64,000 bases of DNA from Bacteroidales bacterium (GTDB lineage Bacteria; Bacteroidota; Bacteroidia; Bacteroidales; UBA1715), in contig JADKDL010000020.1 of the NCBI GenBank assembly GCA_016714605.1, positions 13,303 through 77,302 of the forward strand, written 5' to 3'. Under the pieces are notes generated by a model. The model was given only the letters and a program-made list of their open reading frames with translations. It was not told the DNA's origin and did no database searches. The stretch's first letter is position 1, and every line of letters begins with the position of its first letter. Below are positions 27,490 to 36,400 of the stretch, piece after piece. The translations under genes were made by a program, and so were the position numbers.

Positions 27490-27885
27490 ATGAACACACA
27501 AATTATCTCAATCAGAATTGCAGGAGTTATAACTGCTCTATTTGCCAGTTTCCATCTACTCTTTTATTGGCTTTTCGACTGGAAAGTAAAACTACAAAAT
27601 CTAGATCTTGACACATGGGCTATTTTCCATACCTTCAATGTTTGCATGGATTTCTTTTTTATTTTGTTTGCATTCATTTCATTCAGATATTCTAAACAGC
27701 TTATAAATGAGACACTAGGCAGAGTTTGGTTGTTTTCCATGATTATGATTTATTCAATTCGCATTGTATGTGAATTTATTTTATGGGGATATACACAAAT
27801 GCAATCTCCCGTAATTATTATTTTATGTCTTATTCCTATCATAGGTTATGGATTTCCATTGATTAAAAACAGAACCAACAATTAA
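27490..27885 (+). CDS. Small four-helix membrane protein
   Basis: 131 residues with four predicted membrane segments (ISIRIAGVITALFASFHLLF, FNVCMDFFFILFAFISF, LFSMIMIYSIRIVCEFILW, IIILCLIPIIGYGFPLI). The start ATG 27490 follows an A-rich leader. I do not recognise the family. It is followed after 11 nt by another four-helix membrane protein of similar length, so the two probably form a pair or a small operon leading toward the DUF2867 and LytS/LytT genes. Confidence 0.72.
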   Translation: MNTQIISIRIAGVITALFASFHLLFYWLFDWKVKLQNLDLDTWAIFHTFNVCMDFFFILFAFISFRYSKQLINETLGRVWLFSMIMIYSIRIVCEFILWGYTQMQSPVIIILCLIPIIGYGFPLIKNRTNN

Positions 27886-27896
27886 AAAACAGAATT

Positions 27897-28277
27897 ATGG
27901 AAAAGATTAAAAAACTAAAACTTGCAATCAAAGCAAAAGGCATTATTCTATTGTCTTTGTGTGTAATTCATACCATTGGGAGCTATTTTGAATATTATAA
28001 TATCAAGACCGAAATGTCTGAATTTCTGGTAATTCAGTACATCTTATGGTTTTTAGGATTGGGCTTTTTTTTAGGTTTTATGGGCTTAGTGGATTTGATG
28101 GTACTGGGCGGAATCGAAAAGAAAGAAGTTTTGTCTCACAGAATCGCCATAGTGTCAGCTATGTCTACAACCTTCATTGGTGTAATAGGAACCGTAGGTT
28201 TGAGTTTTGAACTGAGTCCGCCTTATTTGATATTTCTTATTGGTGTAGTTGCTTTATATTTTTTATACAAAAAGTAA
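27897..28277 (+). CDS. Small four-helix membrane protein
   Basis: 126 residues: a basic N-terminus (MEKIKKLKLAIKAKG), then four hydrophobic segments, with a conserved-looking MGLVDLMVLGGIEKKEV loop. No enzyme motif and no recognised family. It is spaced 11 nt from the preceding membrane protein and is probably co-transcribed with it. Function is unknown. Confidence 0.7.
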   Translation: MEKIKKLKLAIKAKGIILLSLCVIHTIGSYFEYYNIKTEMSEFLVIQYILWFLGLGFFLGFMGLVDLMVLGGIEKKEVLSHRIAIVSAMSTTFIGVIGTVGLSFELSPPYLIFLIGVVALYFLYKK

Positions 28278-28426
28278 TTAGTGCCTCTCAGAGAAAGCAC
28301 TTTGAAAAATGATGAGTTTTCTAATACACACTTATTAAGTCTAAATCTATTTCAGGAGCTAAAAAGTATGGTTTATTTGTTTTCAAATTTCAAATTATCT
28401 CATTTTCAAAATTTCAAATTGTTTTT

Positions 28427-28951
28427 ATGAAACTCCCTGAAAATTACCCATTTAAAATAGATTCGAGTTTTGGAACTATCCATTTTGTTGATCTTATTCC
28501 CATTTATGGAATTACAAAACGAAATTCTACTATTGATGATGCTTTGGCCGATTTTTTTAGTATAGATATTTCATGGGTTAATTCCTTGCTGAAAATTAGA
28601 AATATTCTCATGAAACCATTTGGATTAAAGGGAACAAATTCAGAAGATACCTTGCAGTTTTTCTCAAAACCATTTATTCCGGGCGAAAAAGCCGGTTTTT
28701 TTACAGTAAAAAGTAGAACTACAAATGAAATTGTACTTTATGAAGCCGATGCGCATTTAAATTTCTATATTTATAATACTTTGCTACCGGCTAATGATGG
28801 GAGTTATACATACTACTGTTCTACGGTAGTGCATTATAATAATGTATTTGGTAAGATTTATTTTTTCTTTGTCAAACCCTTTCATATTATTATATTGAAA
28901 TTAATGCAGAAAAAAGCTCAACGTTTGTTTATAGATAAAAAAAAGAGTTAG
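28427..28951 (+). CDS. DUF2867-like protein
   Basis: 174 residues, no signal peptide. The order of blocks fits DUF2867: an N-terminal DALADFFSIDISWVNSLLKI, a central NEIVLYEADAHLNFYIY (the family's E-x-x-x-G-x-D-x-H-L-x-F block with divergence), and a C-terminal TVVHYNNVFGKIYFFFVKPF, where the family has T-x-V-x-x-N-x-x-G-x-x-Y-x-x-x-V-x-P-F-H. The function of the family is unknown; members often adjoin NAD-binding or membrane proteins. It lies between the small membrane proteins and the LytS/LytT pair. Confidence 0.7.
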   Translation: MKLPENYPFKIDSSFGTIHFVDLIPIYGITKRNSTIDDALADFFSIDISWVNSLLKIRNILMKPFGLKGTNSEDTLQFFSKPFIPGEKAGFFTVKSRTTNEIVLYEADAHLNFYIYNTLLPANDGSYTYYCSTVVHYNNVFGKIYFFFVKPFHIIILKLMQKKAQRLFIDKKKS

Positions 28952-28965
28952 TAAAACATTTATTT

Positions 28966-29034
28966 GTAAAGAAAATTTACGATTTTTCCCTGCACAATTT
29001 GAACTTTGACCGTAAAGAAAATTTACGATTTTTC
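28966..29034. repeat. Two identical 23-bp direct repeats upstream of the LytS gene
   Basis: The same 23 bases occur at 28966-28988 and 29012-29034, start-to-start 46 bp. Each contains the dyad GTAAA-GAAAA-TTTAC followed by GATTTTTC. They end 19 nt before the kinase ATG at 29054 and could be operator sites. They also mean that an upstream in-frame ATG (29006) would encode repeat DNA. Confidence 0.85.
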
Positions 29035-29053
29035 TCTAAAAACAATCATCTAC

Positions 29054-30061
29054 ATGAATATAATTTTAAAAATCATACTGCATCTATTTTTCTGGATTGT
29101 GTTTATTGTACTTTCCGGAGTTGTTAGTTTTCAGATGGGCGATGATCCTGAATTTATTTATAAGCACTATGACGCTCTGCTTGTTGCTATTACATGGGCG
29201 GTAGTAGCATTTTATTTTTTTTATTTTTTCTTGTATCGTTTTATTGAAAAACATGAGTTTTTCAAGTATTTTATTTTTTCTGTGCTAAGTGTAGGAGCTA
29301 TATCTGTTGTATTTATACTACTTGTTCGTGTTTTTATTTTTACCGATGAGTTTTTTCCTGAGCCATTGTGGGATTTTACTACCATTGCAGGAACCTATAC
29401 TATAGCCAATTGCGGAAGTTTATTGCGTGGATTCATTCGGTGGATTGAATCGGCTAAAATTAAAAGCGAATTGGAAAAACGTAATATTCTTTTAGAGCTT
29501 GAAGCCTTGCGAACTCAAATAAACCAACATTTTTTGTTTAATACCTTAAACAATATTGATTCCTATATTTTCACCAATCCCGAAAAAGCATCGAAAATGC
29601 TCATAACATTATCGGAAACACTCCGTTATATGCTCTATGAAACTCAGGAAGGTAAAAACACCATTGCTCAGGAAAATAAACACATTGAGAATGTTCTTGA
29701 ATTGCAAAGAATTAGATTTTCACATGAAAATTATATTGTCTTTCGCTCCGAAATTGAAAATCCAGTAGTTGCAATTGCGCCACTCTTGTTTATACCTTTT
29801 GTAGAAAACGCTTGCAAGTATGCTCAATTTTTGGATACCTATCCGGTTATAAAAATTTCATTAAAGCAGCAGTCTCATACTATTGTTTTTGAGTGTGTTA
29901 ATACCTACAATGATGTAGAAAACAGTAAACTAAAAAAGGGTGGTTTGGGGTTGGAAAATGTTCAAAAACGGTTATCAATATTGTATCCTGATAGTCATAC
30001 CCTTGAAATAAAAGACAGTGGTAGTGTTTATTTTGTGAAGTTAGTAATTACAACAGCTTGA
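29054..30061 (+). CDS. LytS/YehU-type sensor histidine kinase
   Basis: 335 residues from ATG 29054 (MNIILKIILHLFFWIVFIVL); I rejected ATG 29006 because its first codons lie in a direct repeat. There are four membrane segments in the first ~140 residues, then a coiled stretch and the His_kinase domain ALRTQINQHFLFNTLNNIDS with the phospho-acceptor His in QHFLFN. The ATP-binding domain has FVENACKYA (N box) and KKGGLGLENVQKRLS (G box). It lacks a periplasmic sensor domain, like most Bacteroidota members. A LytTR response regulator follows 184 nt downstream and is the obvious partner. Confidence 0.9.
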   Translation: MNIILKIILHLFFWIVFIVLSGVVSFQMGDDPEFIYKHYDALLVAITWAVVAFYFFYFFLYRFIEKHEFFKYFIFSVLSVGAISVVFILLVRVFIFTDEFFPEPLWDFTTIAGTYTIANCGSLLRGFIRWIESAKIKSELEKRNILLELEALRTQINQHFLFNTLNNIDSYIFTNPEKASKMLITLSETLRYMLYETQEGKNTIAQENKHIENVLELQRIRFSHENYIVFRSEIENPVVAIAPLLFIPFVENACKYAQFLDTYPVIKISLKQQSHTIVFECVNTYNDVENSKLKKGGLGLENVQKRLSILYPDSHTLEIKDSGSVYFVKLVITTA

Positions 30062-30245
30062 ATTATTTACTTTTACAACCTGCTTTTATTTGATATTTTG
30101 TTTTTTGTAATTGATTTCAACTATTTGTTTATAAATTGTAAAATGAATCATTAATGAAATATTTATTTTTTATTTGAGAGATTCTCTATATTTAAGAATG
30201 TTTCATAATTGGGAAAATACTAAAATACTAAAAAATTGAAAGATT

Positions 30246-30938
30246 GTGAAGATAAGTTGCATAGTTATAGAAGACGAACCCCCTGCATTAGAAAAGCTTG
30301 TAGGGTTTATAGAGAGGACTCCATGGTTGCAGTTGAAGGCAACGTTTTCCAACTCGGTACTTGCGCTTGAGTATATGCAAACCAATAATACCGATTTGCT
30401 CTTTCTTGATATCCAGATGGAGATGCTTACCGGATTACAATTGCTTGATAGTCTGCCCACAAAACCGCATGTTATATTTACCACTGCATATAGCGAATAT
30501 GCCCTCAAAGGTTATGAATATAATATTGTTGATTATTTGCTCAAACCATATTCTTTTGATCGATTTTTGAAAGCGGTTCAGAAATTACAACCTTTGTTTG
30601 GAGCAAATCAAAATGCAGGAATATCTGATAGTTATATCTTTTTAAAGACAGATTACAAGATCGTTAAAGTTGAAAATAGCGAAATTTTATACATAGAAGG
30701 CATGAGAGATTATCGTTGCGTTAGCACAGCGAAATCTAAAATTTTAACCCAAACTACCTTTACCGAATTATGTTCTCTGCTTCCAGTAAATATGTTTGTG
30801 CGTGTTCATAAATCTTGGGTTGTTTCTATATCAAAGATTACCTCAATAGAACATCATCGTATTTATATTGCTGATAAAATTATTCCTATTGGTGATACCT
30901 ATAAAGAGGCTTTTTATCAGCACATTAGTCAAAAATAA
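30246..30938 (+). CDS. LytTR-family response regulator
   Basis: 230 residues from a GTG start (no nearby ATG fits; MKISCIVIEDEPPALEKLVG aligns with family N-termini). The receiver has the acidic pair ED in VIEDEPPA, the phospho-acceptor Asp in DLLFLDIQM, the Thr/Ser in FTTAYSEYAL, and the Lys in VDYLLKPYSF. The LytTR DNA-binding domain spans ~residues 130-230 (FLKTDYKIVKVENSEILYIE, FVRVHKSWVVSISKI, IPIGDTYKEAF). It pairs with the LytS kinase just upstream. The 23-bp direct repeats ahead of that kinase are candidate binding sites. Confidence 0.93.
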   Translation: MKISCIVIEDEPPALEKLVGFIERTPWLQLKATFSNSVLALEYMQTNNTDLLFLDIQMEMLTGLQLLDSLPTKPHVIFTTAYSEYALKGYEYNIVDYLLKPYSFDRFLKAVQKLQPLFGANQNAGISDSYIFLKTDYKIVKVENSEILYIEGMRDYRCVSTAKSKILTQTTFTELCSLLPVNMFVRVHKSWVVSISKITSIEHHRIYIADKIIPIGDTYKEAFYQHISQK

Positions 30939-30950
30939 GGAGTCTTTTAA

Positions 30951-30973
30951 GGCGCGAGCTACAAACTCACGCC
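30951..30973. repeat. REP-like imperfect dyad between convergent genes
   Basis: GGCGCGAG (30951-30958) and CTCACGCC (30966-30973), one mismatch. The reverse complement contains GAGTTTGTAGCTCG, nearly the CGAGTTTGTAACTCG dyad at 20379-20393. It lies between the stops of the LytTR regulator and DsbD. It may act as a weak terminator, since a T-rich stretch follows ~12 nt later on the plus strand. Confidence 0.45.
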
Positions 30974-30989
30974 ATCTAGGGACTGTTTT

Positions 30990-33083
30990 TTATTTTTTAA
31001 ACTCTACTATTCCTTGTTTTAGAAAATCTATATATCCGTCTATATTTAAATCAAATACTCTGGGAGTTAATAGCATTTTTTCATTGTGATCAAGTATTAC
31101 ATAGTAAGGTTGTGAATTGGTTCCAAAGCGAGTGGCCTGAAAATGACTCCATTTATTCCCTATGGTTTTCACTTTCTTGGTTCTTTCTCCTATATTCCAT
31201 ATAAACTGTTCGTTTTCTGGTAGTTCTAGGTTATCATCAACATAGAGCGATATTAACACATAATCATTTTCTAGAAGAGATAAAACTCTACTATCAGACC
31301 ATACTTTTACTTCCATATTTCTACAATTCACACATCCCCAGCCGGTGAAATCTATAAGTATTGGTTTGTTCACTTGTTTGGCATATTCCAAACCTTCTTC
31401 ATAATCGAAAAAGCAATTTAAGTTGTGCGGACAATGGAAGGTTTCGCTAAATTTCTTTTTAGAAATAACATTTTCACTGCTTTTATTTGTGTTTGAAGAT
31501 TGCAATGAGCGGGTAAACAAATCAAAATCTTGCGTGTGTTGAGGTGGAGAGAAAGCCGAAATTGCTTTAAGCGGAGCTCCCCAAAGTCCGGGAATCATAT
31601 ATAACGCAAACGAAAGTGAAGCAATAGCAAAAAAAAGTCTCGGTACAGAAATATATTTAAGGTCGGAGTCGTGAGCAAACTTCAGTTTTCCCAACAAATA
31701 GAATCCGAGGAGTGCAAATATTACAATCCAAAGTACTAAGAATGTTTCTCTTGGCAAAATACCCCAATGTGCCACCAAATCGGCAGTAGATAGAAATTTA
31801 AGAGCCAAAGCCAATTCTAAGAATCCTAAAACCACTTTTACTGAATTAAGCCATCCACCGGATTTTGGCAAAGAGTTGAGCCACGACGGAAATAAAGCAA
31901 ATAATGTAAATGGTAATGCCAATGCAATAGCAAACCCTGCCATGCCTACAATAGGGCCTGTTTTGCTGCCCGAAACGGTTGCTTCTACCAGCAAGGTGCC
32001 AATTATTGGACCTGTACATGAGAATGAAACGATTGCTAAGGTAAATGCCATGAACAAAATAGAAATAAACCCGGTTGAACTGTCGGCTTTTTTATCGAAA
32101 TAATTTGCCCATGAAGTAGGTAGTTGAATTTCAAATGCTCCTAAGAATGAAATTGCAAAAACTACCAGCAATAAGAAAAATACGATGTTGAATATTGGAT
32201 TTGTCGAAAGTGCATTCAACGAATCCGGTCCCCAAATTGAAGACACTAAAATGCCTAAAATGAGATATATAGCAATAATTGAAAAGCCATAAATTAATGC
32301 ATCTCTAACTCCTTTTCCTTTTTCTTTTTTTAGGAAGAAGCTCACCGTCATAGGGATCATTGGAAATACACAGGGGGTCAATAATGCTATTAAACCACCA
32401 AGAAAACCAGCAGTGAAAATAATTATTAAGCTTTTATTTGCAGTGTTTGTAGATTCTGTTTTAGCAGTTTCAATATTTGAATCAGAACTGGTTGTTGTTG
32501 TTAAATCTGTTGGGGTTGTTGCAGTAACTTTATTAGTATCGGTCATTGATGTAGCAACAGTTATTGCAGCGCTATCGTTGCTTTTCTGATTTGTTTCAGT
32601 GTTTTTAGTTGCACCATCATAAGCATTTATTGCAATTGCAAACTCAACTCTATCGGGCGGCAGACATTTACTATCGTCGCAAATCATAAATTCTATAGCA
32701 CCGTTGAGTGTTTGTTTCTTACTGCTTGAGGGTTTAAGTATTTGTCTGAAATGGGCTTTGTCTGCAAAATAATTGAGCTGCATGGCAAATGCCTCGTCAT
32801 AAACAGATATTGGTTTTGTAACAGCAAAAAGCGGTTTTGTGGTTTTATAAATCAGGCTGTCATTTAAAGTTACATTGGTAGCAATAGGTCCGCCAGCCGG
32901 AATATTTGCATCATACAAGTGCCAAGGTTTGTCTATTGCGGCTTTGTAGTCTATTTGAACTTCTGTTTCAGATATCCATTTGTGCGAATAGGTCCATTTC
33001 ACAAAATCGCCCGAGAATTGTAGTTGTGCCGATAGTGAACCATAAATCATTAACACAACCAAAAAAGATAAAAACTGTTTCAT
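30990..33083 (-). CDS. dsbD: DsbD-like thiol:disulfide interchange protein
   Basis: 697 residues in the classical three-part DsbD order. A signal peptide and N-terminal DsbD-alpha-like domain carry C135 and C140 (ICDDSKCLPP). A low-complexity Thr/Ala/Ser linker follows (~165-225). An eight-helix core has the two redox cysteines in LLTPCVFPMIPM and FSCTGPIIG. The C-terminal thioredoxin domain has the active site WGCVNCRNMEV. It relays electrons from cytoplasmic thioredoxin to periplasmic proteins such as cytochrome c maturation factors and disulfide isomerases. The gene is monocistronic in appearance. The TxN-rich linker is longer than usual. Confidence 0.93.
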   Translation of the reverse strand: MKQFLSFLVVLMIYGSLSAQLQFSGDFVKWTYSHKWISETEVQIDYKAAIDKPWHLYDANIPAGGPIATNVTLNDSLIYKTTKPLFAVTKPISVYDEAFAMQLNYFADKAHFRQILKPSSSKKQTLNGAIEFMICDDSKCLPPDRVEFAIAINAYDGATKNTETNQKSNDSAAITVATSMTDTNKVTATTPTDLTTTTSSDSNIETAKTESTNTANKSLIIIFTAGFLGGLIALLTPCVFPMIPMTVSFFLKKEKGKGVRDALIYGFSIIAIYLILGILVSSIWGPDSLNALSTNPIFNIVFFLLLVVFAISFLGAFEIQLPTSWANYFDKKADSSTGFISILFMAFTLAIVSFSCTGPIIGTLLVEATVSGSKTGPIVGMAGFAIALALPFTLFALFPSWLNSLPKSGGWLNSVKVVLGFLELALALKFLSTADLVAHWGILPRETFLVLWIVIFALLGFYLLGKLKFAHDSDLKYISVPRLFFAIASLSFALYMIPGLWGAPLKAISAFSPPQHTQDFDLFTRSLQSSNTNKSSENVISKKKFSETFHCPHNLNCFFDYEEGLEYAKQVNKPILIDFTGWGCVNCRNMEVKVWSDSRVLSLLENDYVLISLYVDDNLELPENEQFIWNIGERTKKVKTIGNKWSHFQATRFGTNSQPYYVILDHNEKMLLTPRVFDLNIDGYIDFLKQGIVEFKK

Positions 33084-33405
33084 AAATGCACTTCTTTTTT
33101 TATTAATACAATATTATATTAACTACAATTGATGAATATTATTATGCTCTAAAACAAATGTCTCCAAAAAACTTACAACTTTTATAGAACTTCAATAGTA
33201 CTATAAAAGCTTTTGCAAAAGGAATAAGAGAATATAATAATAATTATTCATTCAACTTTTAAAATATATCATTCAATCAATTATACAAATATGAAATTAT
33301 TTATCTAAAAAGTATGTGATAAAAGTAACATTCAAAAAAAAATAAATTACTTTATATCGTTCAATAAAAATTAATAAATTGCATCACGAAACTCATTAAT
33401 TATTT
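33084..33405. other. Divergent intergenic region with one dyad
   Basis: 322 bp between the dsbD start (minus) and the hybrid kinase start (plus), so it holds both promoters. CTTTTATAG (33179-33187) and CTATAAAAG (33201-33209) form a perfect 9-bp dyad that could be an operator. I see nothing else of note. Confidence 0.45.
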
Positions 33406-36400
33406 ATGGCTCTTAAAAACTACGTTATTCTATTCATATTAGCAATGAGCCTCAGTTCTATAGCTCAAAGGGAATTGCTTAATTTTAGTCAGTATAATGT
33501 TAATAATGGTCTGTCTGAAAATATCATCAATTGCATAAATCAAGATAAACAAGGATTTATATGGATAGGCACTCAGAATGGGTTGAATCGTTTTGATGGT
33601 TATGAGTTTAAAGTGTTTAAGCATAATCCGTTAGATGAGAATACGTTGCGTAATAATAATATTAAAGCTTTATTGATTGATAATGAGGGTTATTTGTGGG
33701 TGGCTACCTCTGGTGGTGGAATTTCAAGGTACAATCATAAAACAGATTGCTTTGAAAATCACTGTTTTTTTAAAACACAAACAAATTCAGAAAAATGTAA
33801 TGTTTATACAATTGTTGAAGATAAAACAGGCTCTTTCTGGATTGGTACGTATGGTGAGGGTTTATATAAATTTAATCCTAAAAGCAAGAAGACTGTTTCG
33901 TATAATACTACAGGGTCTACAAATAAAATAAGTGGTAATTCAATTCGTTCACTGTGTGTTACTAAAAGTAATACTTTATTTGTTGGTTATGAAACCGGAA
34001 AGGTTGATGTTATTGATTTGAAAACAGGTAAAGTCACTAGTGTAGATAAATTGACTCATAATAATAATGCCATTATGCATATTATTGAAGATGCAAGTCA
34101 AAATATATGGATTGGAACCTATGGAGCTGGGTTTTCTATTTACAATCAAAAAAGAAAAACTCTTAAAAATTTCAATGTAAGTAATTCAAAATTAAACAAT
34201 AATGTAGTTTGGAAGTTTTTTGTCAAAGATAATAATACAGTTTGGATTGCTACCCGTGGGGGAGGGATAAATATTTTCAACACGCTCACAGAAGATTTTA
34301 AAACAATAAGTTATAGTCCCGATATTACAAATGGAATTTCTAGTAATACTATTTTGGAAATATTCAAAGACGCTTCCGGAATATATTGGATTGGTACAGA
34401 AGACAAGGGTATAAACACATTAAATATCTTTAAACAAAATTTCAAAAAAATATCTCCTAAATATTTATTTCCTACGCTTACTTCAAATTCTGTTGAGTCT
34501 GTTTTTCTGACAAGAAACAGAGAAATATGGCTCGGACTAATGGGGAATGGAGTTGTATATTACAACCAAGAAAATGGTGACAAAGAAATTTTTACAACCC
34601 AAAATAGTAAACTCTCAAACAATAGTGTATTGTCCATAAATCAAGATATTGAAGGTAATATTTGGTTTGGAACCGATGGTAGTGGCGTTGATATTTACAA
34701 TCCTAAAACAAAAACATTTAGAAATTTAAGCAATAAAACAAATGACTCTTCGAGTCTGAGCAATAACGCCGTGCATGTTTTGTTTCGAGATTCTAAAAAT
34801 AATATGTGGCTTGGAACCTACGGAGGTGGGCTCTGTAAGTATAATAAAGAAACAGATAATTTCTCAATTTATACTCTAGACACTTCTGCAATGAACAATG
34901 TAGTACTTTCAATATTTGAGGATATTAGCAATAATATTTGGGTTGGTACCAATAATAAAGGATTGGCAAGACTTTCAAAAAACATGAAGTTTATTTATTC
35001 TGATTCTGGTGTTCAAGGAGAAAATAAACTAGATAATATGCTCATGAGTATCTATAGAAATGGTGACGACAGTCTTCTTTGGGTTGGTACCGGAGGTATG
35101 GGTATTCAATGTAAAGATATTTATAATAATTCAGTAATTAGTTTTACCGGAAATGAAGGATTATCTAACGATGTAGTGCTCGATATACTTCCTGATAAAA
35201 AGGGAGTGTTTTGGGTAAGTACAATTAATGGACTTAATAAATTTGACCCGGCAACAACATATTTTAAAAGTTTTGATACGGAAGACGGTTTGTTGAGCAA
35301 CGTTTTTAATCACAATTCAAGCTTTTATGACTCATTGGGTTATATGTATTTTGGTGGAGATAATGGATTGAATATATTTCATCCGGATAGTATATCAATT
35401 TCAAATTTCACTCCGCCAATTCTTTTCACCCGACTACAAATAGGATATGAAGATGTTGTAATAAATTCGAAAACCAAAGGTGTAAATGTTCTAGAGCAGA
35501 GTATAAATACATCAACAGATATAGTTCTTTCTCATAGACATAACGTTATATCTATAGAGTTTGCTGCATTAGATTACAAATCTTCAAAGAAAATAAAGTA
35601 TCAGTATAAATTAGAGGGACTGGATGAAAAATGGCATACCTGCAACGCAGATAGTCGAATTATTACTTATACTCAACTATCATCGGGCAATTATACGCTT
35701 AAGGTAAGATCTACCAATTCTGAAGGTGTTTGGTGCGATAATATAAAATCTTTGCACATAAAAGTAGAACCACCTTATTGGAAAAAATCTTGGTTCATTT
35801 TATTAGTTGCTCTACTTTTAATATTGTTTATTTATTTTTTGATAAAATATAATACCTATAAACTCAAAAAGAACAATAAGTTACTGGAAGAAAGAGTAGC
35901 TGAGAGAACCAAAGAACTTGCCGAACAAAGAGATGAAGTATTCAAGAAGACAGAACAAATATATTCGCAACAGGAAGAAATACTTGACCAGAAGCGACTT
36001 TTAGAAACAAAAAATATTGAGCTTGAAAAGTTTAATTTAGCTGCAAGCAAGGCAGATAGTTCTATTGCCATTCTTAATAAATCTGGTTTTATAGAATGGG
36101 CTAACGAATGTTTCTACAAAAATTTCGATTTTCCTTTTGATGTTTTGAAAAAAGAGCCGGTTAATTTTGTTATTCAGATGAGTAACGAAGTGTTGTATGA
36201 TAATTTTAAAACCTGTATAGAGAATAAAGTAAGCAGTAGTTTTGAGTTTGATTATAAAGATAAGTTTAATAAAAGAATTTTCACTTTGACTTCTGTAACG
36301 CCTGTTCTTAGTAGGTTGCTAGATATTGAGACAATCGTTTTGGTTATAACTGATATTACTAAACAGAAAGTCACAGAACAGCAAATTCTCATACAGAAAG

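Noticed and set aside
29006..29053. ATG 29006 as start of the LytS kinase
   Set aside because: The codons lie within a duplicated 23-bp intergenic repeat; ATG 29054 begins the first membrane helix.
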